Assembly: GCA_021733985.1 (NCBI GenBank)
Contig: JAIPJT010000024.1
Coordinates: 1-40,740, forward strand
Origin: Victivallales bacterium
Lineage (GTDB): Bacteria > Verrucomicrobiota > Lentisphaeria > Victivallales > GWF2-38-69
DNA length: 40,740 nt
Direction: 5' to 3'
Numbering within the stretch: the first letter of the stretch is position 1; each line of letters begins with the position of its first letter. Below are positions 18,071 to 27,719 of this stretch, piece after piece. A program made the position numbers and the translations under genes. The notes below the pieces were generated by a model. The model searched no databases and had not been told where the DNA came from. It saw only the letters and a list, made by a program, of their open reading frames with translations.

Positions 18071-18823
18071 CTATTTCTGTTCATTAGCAATGTAAATATC
18101 AATAAAATCGTCACAGATAACTTCTATTTCATTCATCTGCTTATCTATTTTATAAGTTAAAAAATAATAAATAAGCAAAACAGGAATAGCTATAGTCAGC
18201 CCTGTTGCAGTAGTCACCATCGCCTCATAAATACCTTCGGCGAGCCTTTCTGCCTTAGCGATTCCGGCTGTAGTGTTTGCAACAGTCTGGAAAGCTGTTA
18301 TCATACCGTAAACAGTCCCCAGTAATCCGAGAAGAGGTGAAATTGCAGCTATAATCTTCAACCCCTGAAGGCTTCCTTTCAAATTTCTTATTTCACGCCC
18401 TGCGACATCCTCAAGACATTCCTCTATCTCCGAAATTTTTCTCTGCGATTTACACCTTGCTATACCGGATTTGATTATACTCGAAATTGGTGAAGGCTTA
18501 GTATTACAGAATTCAGTCGTTTTATTAAAATCTTCCAAAGTGCACTTGTTTAAGCTGTTTTTTATATCCGCTTCAAAACCTATAGGTATGATTTTATGCT
18601 TCCTTAAACTTATAAATCTTTCAATCATTATCGTTAAAGCCACAATTGAACAGATTAGAAGAGGAATCATCACCGGTCCCCCTTTTATCAAAAGTGCCAG
18701 TAAAGTTTCTGATGATTTACCTCTTATCTGCTCTACATTTTGAGCCATCCCTGCCGGCAGCATAGAAATTAGAAATAAAATACTTAAAAAGGTTTTTTTA
18801 AAAAATTTTACATTTTGATTCAT
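18071..18823 (-). CDS. exbB: ExbB/TolQ/MotA-family proton-channel subunit
   Basis: The protein has 250 residues with an N-terminal signal-peptide-like segment ending GMA|QN near residue 27, as in the ExbB branch that carries a periplasmic N-terminus. Three membrane helices follow at about 48-70, 155-180 and 200-225. The central signature is ISPLLGLLGTVYGMITAFQT, and the last helix reads ATGLTIAIPVLLIYYFLTYK. It assembles with ExbD to use the proton gradient and drive a periplasm-spanning partner. It starts behind AAAGGA, 14 bases after the TPR gene. MotA-like roles are ruled less likely by ExbD next door. Confidence 0.92.
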   Translation of the reverse strand: MNQNVKFFKKTFLSILFLISMLPAGMAQNVEQIRGKSSETLLALLIKGGPVMIPLLICSIVALTIMIERFISLRKHKIIPIGFEADIKNSLNKCTLEDFNKTTEFCNTKPSPISSIIKSGIARCKSQRKISEIEECLEDVAGREIRNLKGSLQGLKIIAAISPLLGLLGTVYGMITAFQTVANTTAGIAKAERLAEGIYEAMVTTATGLTIAIPVLLIYYFLTYKIDKQMNEIEVICDDFIDIYIANEQK

Positions 18824-18837
18824 AAAATTTCCTTTTT

Positions 18838-21800
18838 TTATTGATTAACTATATATGAATTACTTTTGTCCATCAGTTCGGTAGCAGTTATAGCTTCATC
18901 CGATCCGGGATATTTTTTAACAATTTTCTTCAGAATTTCCAGAGCTTCTTTGTACTCTCCGGTCTTCTGTAGTACCTGAGCCATTTCAAGCAGAGCTTTT
19001 GACACCCATTCCGGTTCATTGTAATTCAATTCAACCTTGACAAACGCCTTTATAGCCTGACTATATTTTTCCAGTGCAAAATAGCATTCTCCAATTTGAA
19101 ACTGACTTCTTGCTGCAATTTCAGTATCGTCTTTTATAGATATGGCTTTGAGATAATTTTTAATTGCTCGCGTATAATCTTTTGAGTTTTCCTGCGCCCA
19201 TCCAAGCCACATATACGCTCTGCTTAAATATTTACTGCTGCTGTAATTGCTGATAACCCTTCTAAAGGTTTTAACAGCATCACTCCACCTGTCTGTCAGA
19301 CACTGGGTTTCCCCAAGTCTAAGAAGGACCTGTTCCGCAAGAGAATTATCTTTTCCTAAAGCTTCTGCGGCCTTATTAAAGAAAGAAAAGGCTTTTTCAT
19401 AATATTTTTTCTTTAAATAAATCTCACCTACCTGGTAAGCTGAAGTTACAGTAAACTCGGAATTCGGATATTTATTAATCAGGTTTTTAAAAACTCTTAA
19501 AGCTGCATCTTCCTGTTCGCGACCTATCAAAGCCCATGCCAGCCGGTAAAGCACCTGTTTTTCAAGTTCGGGTTTTAAGTCGGAAGCCTTGAGTTTATCA
19601 AGTTTATTAATTGCCTTATCGTACTCTTTTCTGTTATAATTGTCTTCCGCAAGTTCAAAGAGTACTTTATTATACAGTTTGTGGCCTGGAAATTTTTTAA
19701 GAAACTCTTTGTAATATTTTTCTGCAAGTTTTTCATTACCGAGTTTTTTAGCTCTCCATGCAGATTCATATATTGCAGTCGGAACAAATTTTGATTTGGG
19801 ATATTTCTTTATAAACGGTTCAAATATGTCTTCGATGTCATCGTATTTTTTATTCATGCTTCTACAGTAATAGAGATAATAAAGTGGTTCCACCTTCTTC
19901 TTATTATCCTTTGAATAAACAGTAAGATACTTGTTTAAGTTTTCCTCGGCTTTTTCGTACTTACCAGATCTCATTTGATGGACAGCGAGTTGAAGGAGAG
20001 AGTTGCCGGCCAGCTTGCTGTTAGGATATTTTTCTGAAATCTTCTTGAAATATTCAGCAGCTTCAGCTTCATCGGACTCCTTAAAGGCAATCCAGCCCAG
20101 ATAATATTCGGCCTGCTGAACAAATTCGGATTCTGGATATTGTGCTATTATCCTATCGAAATATTTATCAGCTTTTTTAAATTTATTTTTTTTGAAATAT
20201 ACTTTACCCGCCTCGTTTAAGGCATACGGCATAAACCTGCTTTCAGGATATGTCTTTATGAGTTTGTTTAAAATAACTTCGGCATTACCGTAATCATTTA
20301 CCTTAATATATGAAAGAGCCAGTTTCATCAGCGCACTGTCCGTATTGTTGTATTCTGTATTTACTGTTATATACTCTTTCAGATAATCAATAGCTTTACT
20401 CCAGTTTCCAAGCTCATAAGCACTTATACCGGCTATATAGTAAAGCTGGTTATAAAACTCGCCTTTAATGTTATTTCTGATAAGAGTATCTGTCTCATTA
20501 TAAGCATGCTTCCATTTTTTCTGTTCAGCATAACACTGGGCAAGTCTGTAAATTGCTTCATAAGTATATTTTTCTTTACCGGTGACGGGAATGAACTTTT
20601 TAAATTCTTTAACTGCTTTGTCCAGCTTATCCTGAAAAAACAGATTCTCAGCTTTAAGAAAAGCAATATCGACAGCTTCTTTGCTTTGCGGATATTTTTT
20701 TAAATACAGCGAACATGCCCTGTTGCTTTTTTTGTATAAGCCCGCCCTGTTATAGCAGAAAGCCTGAAACTTCAAAGAATCATTATCTATCTCATTTTCA
20801 GGATACTGCCTGTTAATCTTATCGAGAAGTGATCCGGCTTCTGTATAATCCTTAGCAAGCATTTTGGCATTGGCGAGTTCGAACATCAGTTTTGGTCGCA
20901 GCGGATTATCTTTATATTTCTTTGTTCCTGCAGTAAGAACATCAATGGCTTTTTCATAATCTTCTTTTTCCTCAAATACTTTCCCGAGCCACAAGTGGGC
21001 TTCCGCACCAACTTCTTTATTATCCATAAGTGTTCCGAAAACAGACTGGGCTTTAGTGTAGTCCTTTATCTTGTAAAAGCATTTCCCAAGGTATATTCCT
21101 GCTTCCGAGTTGTATGGGGAGTCGGGAAATATAGATCTTAAATCTGAAAAATCCCTGATTGCGGAATTATAATTTTTCTGTAAATAGTTTATATAAGCAA
21201 GCCTGAAGAGTGAATTATCGGTAAATTTACCCTTAACTCTTTTTACAATAATTTCGTGATTTTTTGCAGAATCATTCAGTTTACCCAGATGCTGCTGACA
21301 TTCGGCAAGCAGAAATAATGCATGAGCATAAAACGGTATTTTCACACCTTTCCTGACAATCGGTTTCAAATTTTTTTCAGCTTCAGCATATTTTTTCAAC
21401 TGATAACAGGCCAGCCCGGATAAAAAGTTAACCCTGTCTTCGTATTTACTGTTCGGCACATTTTTCTTAAGCTCCTTTGCGTAGTTAATCACATCCTCCC
21501 ATTTTTTCTGCTGAAATAAAGCTTCTATCAGGCCGGCATAACTTCTTTCAAGAGGTTCGAGGCTCTGAATGTCTCCCATTGGCACTTGAGGGGATTCTTC
21601 ACTTTTCCGGGAAACTCCCGGCAGATCCAGATATAATTTTTCTTTCCCGCTGTTAATACTCCAGCGGAATGCGGCTTCTGCCTGTGAAGGATTATTTTCT
21701 ATTAAATAGCACTGCCCCAGCAGATTATGAATTTGATCCTGATACGGTACATTCTGTTTGTCTGCAAGTTCACTGAAAATAGGTTTCGCTTCAGAATATT

Positions 21801-22044
21801 TCTTTAATTCGTAATACGAAAGCCCCAGCCCCAGTTTGGCATTGTTTACTTTCGGATGCTCCGGATACCTAATTAAAAAATTCCTGAACTCCTCGGCAGC
21901 AAGTTTGTAAAGTTTCTTGTTATATAAAGCATTGGCAGTGTAATATTTTTCTGTAGATATATCATCCTCTGAAGCATAAATACATACTGGAATAAAAGTA
22001 CTTAATACGATTAGAAAAAACACAAATATCTTTTTAGAATTCAT
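18838..22044 (-). CDS. Large exported TPR-repeat protein
   Basis: The protein has 1068 residues from the ATG at 22042-22044, which has AGGAG six bases upstream; an in-frame extension to 22086 lacks such a site. A signal peptide (MNSKKIFVFFLIVLSTFIPV, then CIYA|SED) is followed almost to the end by TPR units of about 34-40 residues. Many carry the Y-P-x-S-x-x motif, such as KYPNSKLAGNSLLQLA and NYSSSKYLSRAYMWLGWAQE, which is the BamD/CpoB (YbgF) style of repeat. I count over twenty units by eye. It opens the operon with exbB, exbD and the propeller gene, much as the TPR protein CpoB accompanies Tol. It is likely a periplasmic or outer-membrane-associated scaffold. No enzymatic domain is seen. 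Confidence 0.85.
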   Translation of the reverse strand: MNSKKIFVFFLIVLSTFIPVCIYASEDDISTEKYYTANALYNKKLYKLAAEEFRNFLIRYPEHPKVNNAKLGLGLSYYELKKYSEAKPIFSELADKQNVPYQDQIHNLLGQCYLIENNPSQAEAAFRWSINSGKEKLYLDLPGVSRKSEESPQVPMGDIQSLEPLERSYAGLIEALFQQKKWEDVINYAKELKKNVPNSKYEDRVNFLSGLACYQLKKYAEAEKNLKPIVRKGVKIPFYAHALFLLAECQQHLGKLNDSAKNHEIIVKRVKGKFTDNSLFRLAYINYLQKNYNSAIRDFSDLRSIFPDSPYNSEAGIYLGKCFYKIKDYTKAQSVFGTLMDNKEVGAEAHLWLGKVFEEKEDYEKAIDVLTAGTKKYKDNPLRPKLMFELANAKMLAKDYTEAGSLLDKINRQYPENEIDNDSLKFQAFCYNRAGLYKKSNRACSLYLKKYPQSKEAVDIAFLKAENLFFQDKLDKAVKEFKKFIPVTGKEKYTYEAIYRLAQCYAEQKKWKHAYNETDTLIRNNIKGEFYNQLYYIAGISAYELGNWSKAIDYLKEYITVNTEYNNTDSALMKLALSYIKVNDYGNAEVILNKLIKTYPESRFMPYALNEAGKVYFKKNKFKKADKYFDRIIAQYPESEFVQQAEYYLGWIAFKESDEAEAAEYFKKISEKYPNSKLAGNSLLQLAVHQMRSGKYEKAEENLNKYLTVYSKDNKKKVEPLYYLYYCRSMNKKYDDIEDIFEPFIKKYPKSKFVPTAIYESAWRAKKLGNEKLAEKYYKEFLKKFPGHKLYNKVLFELAEDNYNRKEYDKAINKLDKLKASDLKPELEKQVLYRLAWALIGREQEDAALRVFKNLINKYPNSEFTVTSAYQVGEIYLKKKYYEKAFSFFNKAAEALGKDNSLAEQVLLRLGETQCLTDRWSDAVKTFRRVISNYSSSKYLSRAYMWLGWAQENSKDYTRAIKNYLKAISIKDDTEIAARSQFQIGECYFALEKYSQAIKAFVKVELNYNEPEWVSKALLEMAQVLQKTGEYKEALEILKKIVKKYPGSDEAITATELMDKSNSYIVNQ

Positions 22045-22435
22045 AAACACTCCTGATTTAATAATACAGATTCCTATCCAACTCAACCAATTGTAAATTT
22101 AAACAGCATATTTTTTTAATAATAACCAGTCAAAAAAATTTTATCAACATCCAAAGTCCAAAAAAAATGATAAAACATCCGAAAATTGAAAAAAATAATT
22201 AAAACGGTATTGAAAGATTTTAACTAATGGATAAAATTTTAATGGATCAATCGTTTTAATCAATATTTCTCTGTTCTTTTCACTATTTTACTATATACAT
22301 AATGCGTCTATTTTATAGCGTCAGAGCTTTTTATATGGGTAAAAATGTTCTAAATTTTGATTATATCAGTAATAATCATACAGACTAACAATTAAACAAT
22401 ATAATTATAATTATTTATTAAAGAAAGGTATTGTT
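22045..22435. promoter_or_regulatory. Divergent intergenic region between the TPR operon and the DUF11 genes
   Basis: The two gene groups face away from each other here, so promoters for both must lie in this AT-rich stretch. No convincing gene or repeat element is present. TATAAT-like hexamers are too frequent in the A/T-rich DNA to choose a promoter. AAAGG precedes the DUF11 start and AGGAG precedes the TPR gene start. Confidence 0.4.
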
Positions 22436-23968
22436 ATGACAAAAAAAAATCTATCAGGAAGGTTAATAACGTTATTAACCTCAATTGCAGTTTGTATCTG
22501 CTTTACAAGCTGTAAAACAACACAACAGGCAAAACCGAAAGAATCGAAGTTTGCATACGCCTGGCTTGGATTTCCACAACCGGCACCAACACCGGAACAA
22601 TCCAAAATACTTGTAGAAAAGTGGACCCCGAAAAAATCAAAACCTGGTGAAACAGTCCCGGTCAAATTAAAAATACAGAATAATGCTGATTACAAAATAA
22701 GCCATTCTTCAATTATGGAAAAACTTCCTCCTGAATTTAAAATAGTAAAAATAATTCCCAGACCGGAAAAAGAGTCTAATAATAGAATAAAATGGAATCT
22801 TGTGAATATTGCTCCCGGAACCAGTAAAACATTTATAGTTAAAGGTAAAATAAATAAAGTAGGGTCAGTAAGATATACAGGAAAAACCGTTCTTAATTTT
22901 GAATCCAGCCCAATGGGCAGCACAGAAAACTCGGTAGTTAAAGTTATAGCACCGGACCTTGAACTCAACACTGTTGCACCGAATACTTCAGTGATTAACA
23001 GTATAATACCGGTTGAACTAACATTTAAGAACAGAGGGACAGCTCCGGTTGAAAAACTTAAACTTTTCCAAACCCTGCCAAGAGGTATTTTAACTTATTC
23101 AGGCAAGAGTAATATTCAGCTGGATATCGGAACACTGTCACCACAACAGGAGGTAACAAAAAATATCGATATGAAGGGAACTTTAACAGGGGATTACAAT
23201 ATTAAATTAACTGCAGTAGCCGATAACAATATTGAAGACACCTCCTCAATTAATTTAAAAATAACCGAACCACAACTGAAAATTAAACTGATAGCTCCTA
23301 ATAAGAGGTTTGTCGGCGATGTTATACCGTATACTGTTAAGCTGAAAAATACCGGAAACGCCGATGCGGCAAATGCAGTAGTTCAACTGGAATTACCCGA
23401 CGGTATTTCTCTTGCTTCAATAGATAACAACGGAACGAACAAAGACAATATCGTAAAATGGAATATCGGAACACTGCATCCGAACGAAACAAAAACTTTA
23501 TCAGCTAAAGTAGTGGCAAACAGGATTATGACTGCAAGAACTTCCGTGACAGCAGATGCTGATGCTTCTGAAAAAATAGAAACGGCCAGGACTACAGATG
23601 TGGCCGGAATAGCCGCTCTGCTCTGTTCACTTGATGATATTCATGATCCTGTACCGGTAGGTGAAATAGAGGAATATATATTAACTGTAAAAAACCAGGG
23701 TTCACTCCCTGCTACAAAAATCAAGGTTGAATGCTTTATTGAAGATAGCATGCAGTATATTGAATCAACCGGAGCAACCAAAGCAAACTTAAAAAATAAT
23801 CTTCTGACTTTTGATCCGCTGCCGGAACTGGGACCACAGGCAGAAGCGAAATGGAAAATAAAAATTAAGGCGCTCAAACCAGGCTCAACCCGTTTCAAAG
23901 CTGAAGTTACCAGCGAACAACTTACTAAAGAAGTTACTAAGACAGAACCTACATACTTCTATGAATAA
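22436..23968 (+). CDS. DUF11-repeat surface protein, putative lipoprotein (OmcB-like)
   Basis: The protein has 510 residues. The N-terminus has a basic start, a hydrophobic stretch and CICFTSCKTT, so Cys26 is a probable lipidation site, although Phe at -3 is not ideal. The rest is four consecutive Ig-like beta domains of the DUF11/TIGR01451 type. Each has a pattern such as PVKLKIQNNADYKISHSSIM or YTVKLKNTGNADAANAVVQL, followed by L-P-x-G/F and W-x-(I/L)-G-x-(L/I)-x-P. Chlamydial OmcB and many surface proteins carry such domains. It is cysteine-poor, unlike OmcB. It is a full-length paralogue of the next gene, which follows after 38 bases. Both are likely envelope or surface structural proteins, and the function is otherwise unknown. 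Confidence 0.75.
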   Translation: MTKKNLSGRLITLLTSIAVCICFTSCKTTQQAKPKESKFAYAWLGFPQPAPTPEQSKILVEKWTPKKSKPGETVPVKLKIQNNADYKISHSSIMEKLPPEFKIVKIIPRPEKESNNRIKWNLVNIAPGTSKTFIVKGKINKVGSVRYTGKTVLNFESSPMGSTENSVVKVIAPDLELNTVAPNTSVINSIIPVELTFKNRGTAPVEKLKLFQTLPRGILTYSGKSNIQLDIGTLSPQQEVTKNIDMKGTLTGDYNIKLTAVADNNIEDTSSINLKITEPQLKIKLIAPNKRFVGDVIPYTVKLKNTGNADAANAVVQLELPDGISLASIDNNGTNKDNIVKWNIGTLHPNETKTLSAKVVANRIMTARTSVTADADASEKIETARTTDVAGIAALLCSLDDIHDPVPVGEIEEYILTVKNQGSLPATKIKVECFIEDSMQYIESTGATKANLKNNLLTFDPLPELGPQAEAKWKIKIKALKPGSTRFKAEVTSEQLTKEVTKTEPTYFYE

Positions 23969-24006
23969 AATATATATTTGACCCTGTATAGAAAGGAAAA
24001 TAATTT

Positions 24007-25509
24007 ATGAAAAGTTATAAACAGAAATTATTAAATGCATTTCTCATTTTAATCGGTTCTATGACTGTACTAAATGCCGCAAATGCTTATGAAACGGTAA
24101 GCTCCTATGAAGTTTTTCCGGAAACATCTTCTTCACTCAAGGCGGCTAAGCTTACAGTGGATAGAAAAATCCCCAAAAATATAACTCCCGGTAAAAAATA
24201 CAAATATAATCTTAAAGTAACCAATCAGTCACTGTACAATATTGACCATGTTATAATTGAGGAAACTATTCCTGAAAATTTTACGTTTATAGGTGCAGTT
24301 CCCAGACCTACAACGGTAAGAAGAAATTCTATTGTATGGAAAGTTGGAATGATGGCCCCGAGACAAAAAGAAATTTTCTCGATTGAAGGAAAAGCCGTCA
24401 GAGCCGGTAAAATAAAACATGAAGGTAAAGCTATTGTCGCTTATGACCTCGGCAGCATGAATACAGTAATGGATGTTGTTTCAGCAAGATTGAACCTTAC
24501 AGTTGAGAACCCGAGAACTGCAATCGTCACAGAAATAGTTCCTGCGAAACTGACTGTTTCAAATATCGGGACTAGCGAAGTTGTAGCCGCCGAAATTAAA
24601 CATAAGTTTTCAAAAGGTTTAACAACCCCTGACGGCTCTACAACTTACTCTAAATACTTAGGAGATATCAAACCTAGTGACACCTTGACTGTAAATATTC
24701 CGATCAAAGCAAAAGCCAGAGGAGAATATAAAGAAAAGATGGTAGTCAACAGCAAAGAGGGTGTAAAAGCAAATGCTATTCTTAAATTAACAGTCGGCGA
24801 ACCCAAATTGGTAGTTGAGGCCGATGCTCCCGGCCGCAGATTTGTTGGAAACAACATCATGCTGAGTCTTAAACTTAGAAATGCCGGTGACGGTGAAGCT
24901 AAAAATACAAAAGTGGTTATGGATATTCCGTCCAATGTTAAATTTCTTTCTGCCAATGAAGGCGGTACACTGAAGCAGTATAATAAATTAGTATGGGATA
25001 TAGGAACAATGCAGCCGGATTCTGAAAAAAAGGTTACTGCTATATTGGTTGGAAAAAGAATTTCAACTCTTTCTACTAAGGCGGTAACAACTGCAAAAGC
25101 CGTGAATCCTACAACCTCCCAATTTAAAACCAATATCGAAGGAATTCCTGCTTTGTTAGTTTCATTAGGTGACATCAATGACCCCGTTCCGGTAGGAGGC
25201 ACTGAAACCTATGTTGTTCAGGTTGACAACCAGGGTTCTCTTGCAGCTAAAGATATTGTAATAAAATGTGAACTTAATAACTCAATGAAACTTGTAGGTA
25301 TTCAGGGCCCGACTAAAAAGGCCACGCTGAAAAATAATATTTTAACATTAAAACCGCTTGGCCGGCTTAAACCGAAAGACTCAGCAGTTTGGAAGATTAC
25401 AGTCAAGGCTCTTAAAGCCGGAGATATCCGCTTTAAAGTGTTTACTGAAAGCAGAATGTTGAAACGTCCTGTTTTCGAAGATGAATCTACACATTTCTAT
25501 GTTGATTAA
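24007..25509 (+). CDS. DUF11-repeat secreted protein, paralogue of the upstream gene
   Basis: The protein has 500 residues and starts behind AAAGGA. A classical signal peptide (MKSYKQKLLNAFLILIGSMT, then VLNAANA|YE) replaces the lipoprotein signal of its neighbour. The same four DUF11-type domains follow in order. Aligned pieces include IPALLVSLGDINDPVPVG here against IAALLCSLDDIHDPVPVG upstream, RFVGNNIMLSLKLRNAGDGE against RFVGDVIPYTVKLKNTGNAD, and the C-terminal THFYVD against TYFYE. The pair arose by tandem duplication. One member is lipid-anchored and the other free, which suggests they act together in the envelope. A strong terminator lies just after the stop. Confidence 0.75.
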   Translation: MKSYKQKLLNAFLILIGSMTVLNAANAYETVSSYEVFPETSSSLKAAKLTVDRKIPKNITPGKKYKYNLKVTNQSLYNIDHVIIEETIPENFTFIGAVPRPTTVRRNSIVWKVGMMAPRQKEIFSIEGKAVRAGKIKHEGKAIVAYDLGSMNTVMDVVSARLNLTVENPRTAIVTEIVPAKLTVSNIGTSEVVAAEIKHKFSKGLTTPDGSTTYSKYLGDIKPSDTLTVNIPIKAKARGEYKEKMVVNSKEGVKANAILKLTVGEPKLVVEADAPGRRFVGNNIMLSLKLRNAGDGEAKNTKVVMDIPSNVKFLSANEGGTLKQYNKLVWDIGTMQPDSEKKVTAILVGKRISTLSTKAVTTAKAVNPTTSQFKTNIEGIPALLVSLGDINDPVPVGGTETYVVQVDNQGSLAAKDIVIKCELNNSMKLVGIQGPTKKATLKNNILTLKPLGRLKPKDSAVWKITVKALKAGDIRFKVFTESRMLKRPVFEDESTHFYVD

Positions 25510-25524
25510 TTAATAAAATAATCT

Positions 25525-25558
25525 GTTCTCCCTTTTTCAATAAAGGGAGAACTTTTTT
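25525..25558 (+). terminator. Rho-independent terminator after the DUF11 pair
   Basis: An 11-bp perfect stem, GTTCTCCCTTT (25525-25535) and AAAGGGAGAAC (25542-25552), encloses the six-base loop TTCAAT. Six Ts follow at 25553-25558. This is the clearest intrinsic terminator in the window. The start codon of the next gene lies only seven bases after the T-run. Confidence 0.92.
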
Positions 25559-25564
25559 CATTCT

Positions 25565-26455
25565 ATGAACTTCCTCTTAAAAAAATACAATATATTAATA
25601 TTTTTTGCATTTCTTTTAACAGTACTGCAGGTAAATGCCGCAAAAGTAATTCTTCGCGACGGTACTGTTATAAAAAACATAAAGGGTGTAAGAGAACTCG
25701 GAAACTATTTTCTTTTAAAAGATGATCTGAAAAACTATACTTTCAGAAAATCGAAAATCAGTAAAATAATATCATCTGACGGTAAAACGATATTTGAACA
25801 TAAAATTTTAACAGCCGTAAAAAAAACCGAGGATGACGGCTCTCTGTATTATTCTTTCTTTATTAACGGAAAATTTGCCGGACAAGGCGGCTGGGACAGT
25901 TATAACCAGTTTGAAGTTACAGAAGGGGATCTTCCTGACGGTATTTACAAAGAATATTTTAATACAGGGAAACTGAAAAGAACTTTCCCCATAAAAGATA
26001 ATACCCTGGACGGTGTATCAAAGGTATATTATGCTTCAGGAATGGTAGCACGGGAAGGCCGGTTTAAAAACGGTTACGAAGTGGGGGTAAGTAAACTATA
26101 TTATAAAAGCGGAGAATTAAAAGGCAAATCTATTTACAAAAAAGGTGTCAGAGACGGAAAAACTTTACTGTACTATAAATCCGGCAAACTCAAATCTGAA
26201 ATGACTTTTGTAGATGGTGAGCTCAACGGTATACAGAAAATGTATTTTAAAAACGGCAGGATATCCAATATAGTCAGCTATGAGGATGGGAAAAAGAACG
26301 GTAAGTTCAAGCAGTATTATGAAAACGGAAAGCTGAAAGTATCAGGTAACTGTGAATCCGGAAAGCTTTCTGGAATTATTACTACATATTACAGATCAGG
26401 CAGAGTAAAGAAGCGTAAACGTTTTATTGACGGAAGGATATTGAAGGGAAACTAA
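25565..26455 (+). CDS. Secreted MORN-repeat-variant protein
   Basis: The protein has 296 residues with a signal peptide (about 1-25, ending VNA|AK). A small N-terminal domain reads KVILRDGTVIKNIKGVRELG. From about residue 128 onward there are seven or so units of roughly 22 residues, like DGKTLLYYKSGKLKSEMTFV and NGKFKQYYENGKLKVSG. These are MORN-variant (PF07661) repeats as in the YwqK group. Such repeats form extended beta sheets; their roles are poorly known. It is not necessarily an antitoxin despite that family label, since it is exported and alone. No ribosome binding site is visible because a terminator stem ends just upstream. The stop codon overlaps that of ispG, which converges on it. 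Confidence 0.75.
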   Translation: MNFLLKKYNILIFFAFLLTVLQVNAAKVILRDGTVIKNIKGVRELGNYFLLKDDLKNYTFRKSKISKIISSDGKTIFEHKILTAVKKTEDDGSLYYSFFINGKFAGQGGWDSYNQFEVTEGDLPDGIYKEYFNTGKLKRTFPIKDNTLDGVSKVYYASGMVAREGRFKNGYEVGVSKLYYKSGELKGKSIYKKGVRDGKTLLYYKSGKLKSEMTFVDGELNGIQKMYFKNGRISNIVSYEDGKKNGKFKQYYENGKLKVSGNCESGKLSGIITTYYRSGRVKKRKRFIDGRILKGN

Positions 26456-27558
26456 ATCTCAATCAGCTTAAGCAGCTCGGTATGGAACAGTTCGATAGCT
26501 TTCTCCTCTTCATAAGCACCTATCGGAGTTCCTTTTTTAAAAACAACATATCTGCCTTTGGCTCCGGCTATTCCGAGATCTGCTTCTTTTGCTTCTCCCG
26601 GTCCGTTTACAGCACATCCCATAACCGCAATCTTACAGGCGGTAAAGCGTTTACCCAGGCTTTTTATATCTTCAATTTTTTTTTCTATCTTTTCAGCTAA
26701 TGTAATTAGATCTACAGCAGTTCTCCCGCAGGTTGGACATGAAATGATTTCAGGCCTGGCTTTTCTGTGTCCCGTATTCTCCAATATCTGTCCTGCTGCT
26801 TTTATCTCATCAAGAGGATTACCAGTTATACTCACACGTATCGTATCGCCTATCCCTTCTGTTAACAGCCCGCCAATTCCTATAGAAGATTTGACCAGGC
26901 TTTGAGTTAATGTACCTGCTTCAGTAACCCCTAAATGAAGCGGGAAATCTGTTTTCAACGCAAATTTCCTGTAAGCCTTAACAGTAGTAACCACATCTGA
27001 AGCTTTCAAAGAAACTTTTATATCTTTAAAACAGAACTTTTCGAGAAGTTCACATTGATACATGGCACTCTGAACTAATGCTTCAGCGAACAATTCCGTT
27101 CTGTTTATTCTAACATCGTCTTTATTTTTCGGGTGATATACCCTGGGAAGGCTTCCGGTGTTAGCACCTATCCTGATTGGTATCCCTGCTTCACCTGCAG
27201 CTTCTGCAACTATCTTGACATTTTCTTCTGAACCTATATTCCCGGGATTAATCCTTATGCCGTCAACTCCGGACTTTATAGCGCATAGAGCGAGTTTGTA
27301 ATCATAATGAATATCAGCAATAATCGGAATACTGCAGTTCTCAATAAATATTTTGATATTTTCTGCAGCTTTTTTTGTAGGTACTGCAATTCTTATAATT
27401 TCGCATCCCGCCTTTTCCAACCCCTGAATTTGGTTTATAGTTGCAAATATATTTTCACTGTCAGTATTTGTCATAGACTGTATACTTACAGGATGCTCAC
27501 TGCCGATAACAACTTTTCCTACTTTGACCGACCTTGTTTTTCTTCTTCTAAATTCCAT
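26452..27558 (-). CDS. ispG: 4-hydroxy-3-methylbut-2-enyl diphosphate synthase
   Basis: IspG (GcpE) makes HMBPP from MEcPP in the MEP isoprenoid pathway, using a [4Fe-4S] cluster in the cytoplasm. The product has 368 residues from the ATG at 27556-27558, close to the usual bacterial length. A frame extension to 27666 would add 36 atypical residues. The TIM-barrel part starts RRKTRSVKVGKVVIGSEHPV and contains SIQSMTNTDS and ADIHYDYKLA. The cluster ligands are ISCPTCGR (two Cys) and MGCAVNGPGEAKEAD (third Cys). No close partner genes of the pathway are present. There is no clear ribosome site. Confidence 0.96.
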   Translation of the reverse strand: MEFRRRKTRSVKVGKVVIGSEHPVSIQSMTNTDSENIFATINQIQGLEKAGCEIIRIAVPTKKAAENIKIFIENCSIPIIADIHYDYKLALCAIKSGVDGIRINPGNIGSEENVKIVAEAAGEAGIPIRIGANTGSLPRVYHPKNKDDVRINRTELFAEALVQSAMYQCELLEKFCFKDIKVSLKASDVVTTVKAYRKFALKTDFPLHLGVTEAGTLTQSLVKSSIGIGGLLTEGIGDTIRVSITGNPLDEIKAAGQILENTGHRKARPEIISCPTCGRTAVDLITLAEKIEKKIEDIKSLGKRFTACKIAVMGCAVNGPGEAKEADLGIAGAKGRYVVFKKGTPIGAYEEEKAIELFHTELLKLIEI

Positions 27559-27719
27559 AATATAAACTGTCAATATATTTTTGATTTTAATTTTATAACA
27601 GACTTTTTCAAAAAAATTAAATGCAAGTTTATGCAGACCAACTTTATTATTAGAGCCATATGACATACCAGCGCCATATCCGGCTTTAAATATATTTAGT
27701 TATTGATAAGCGAAACCGT

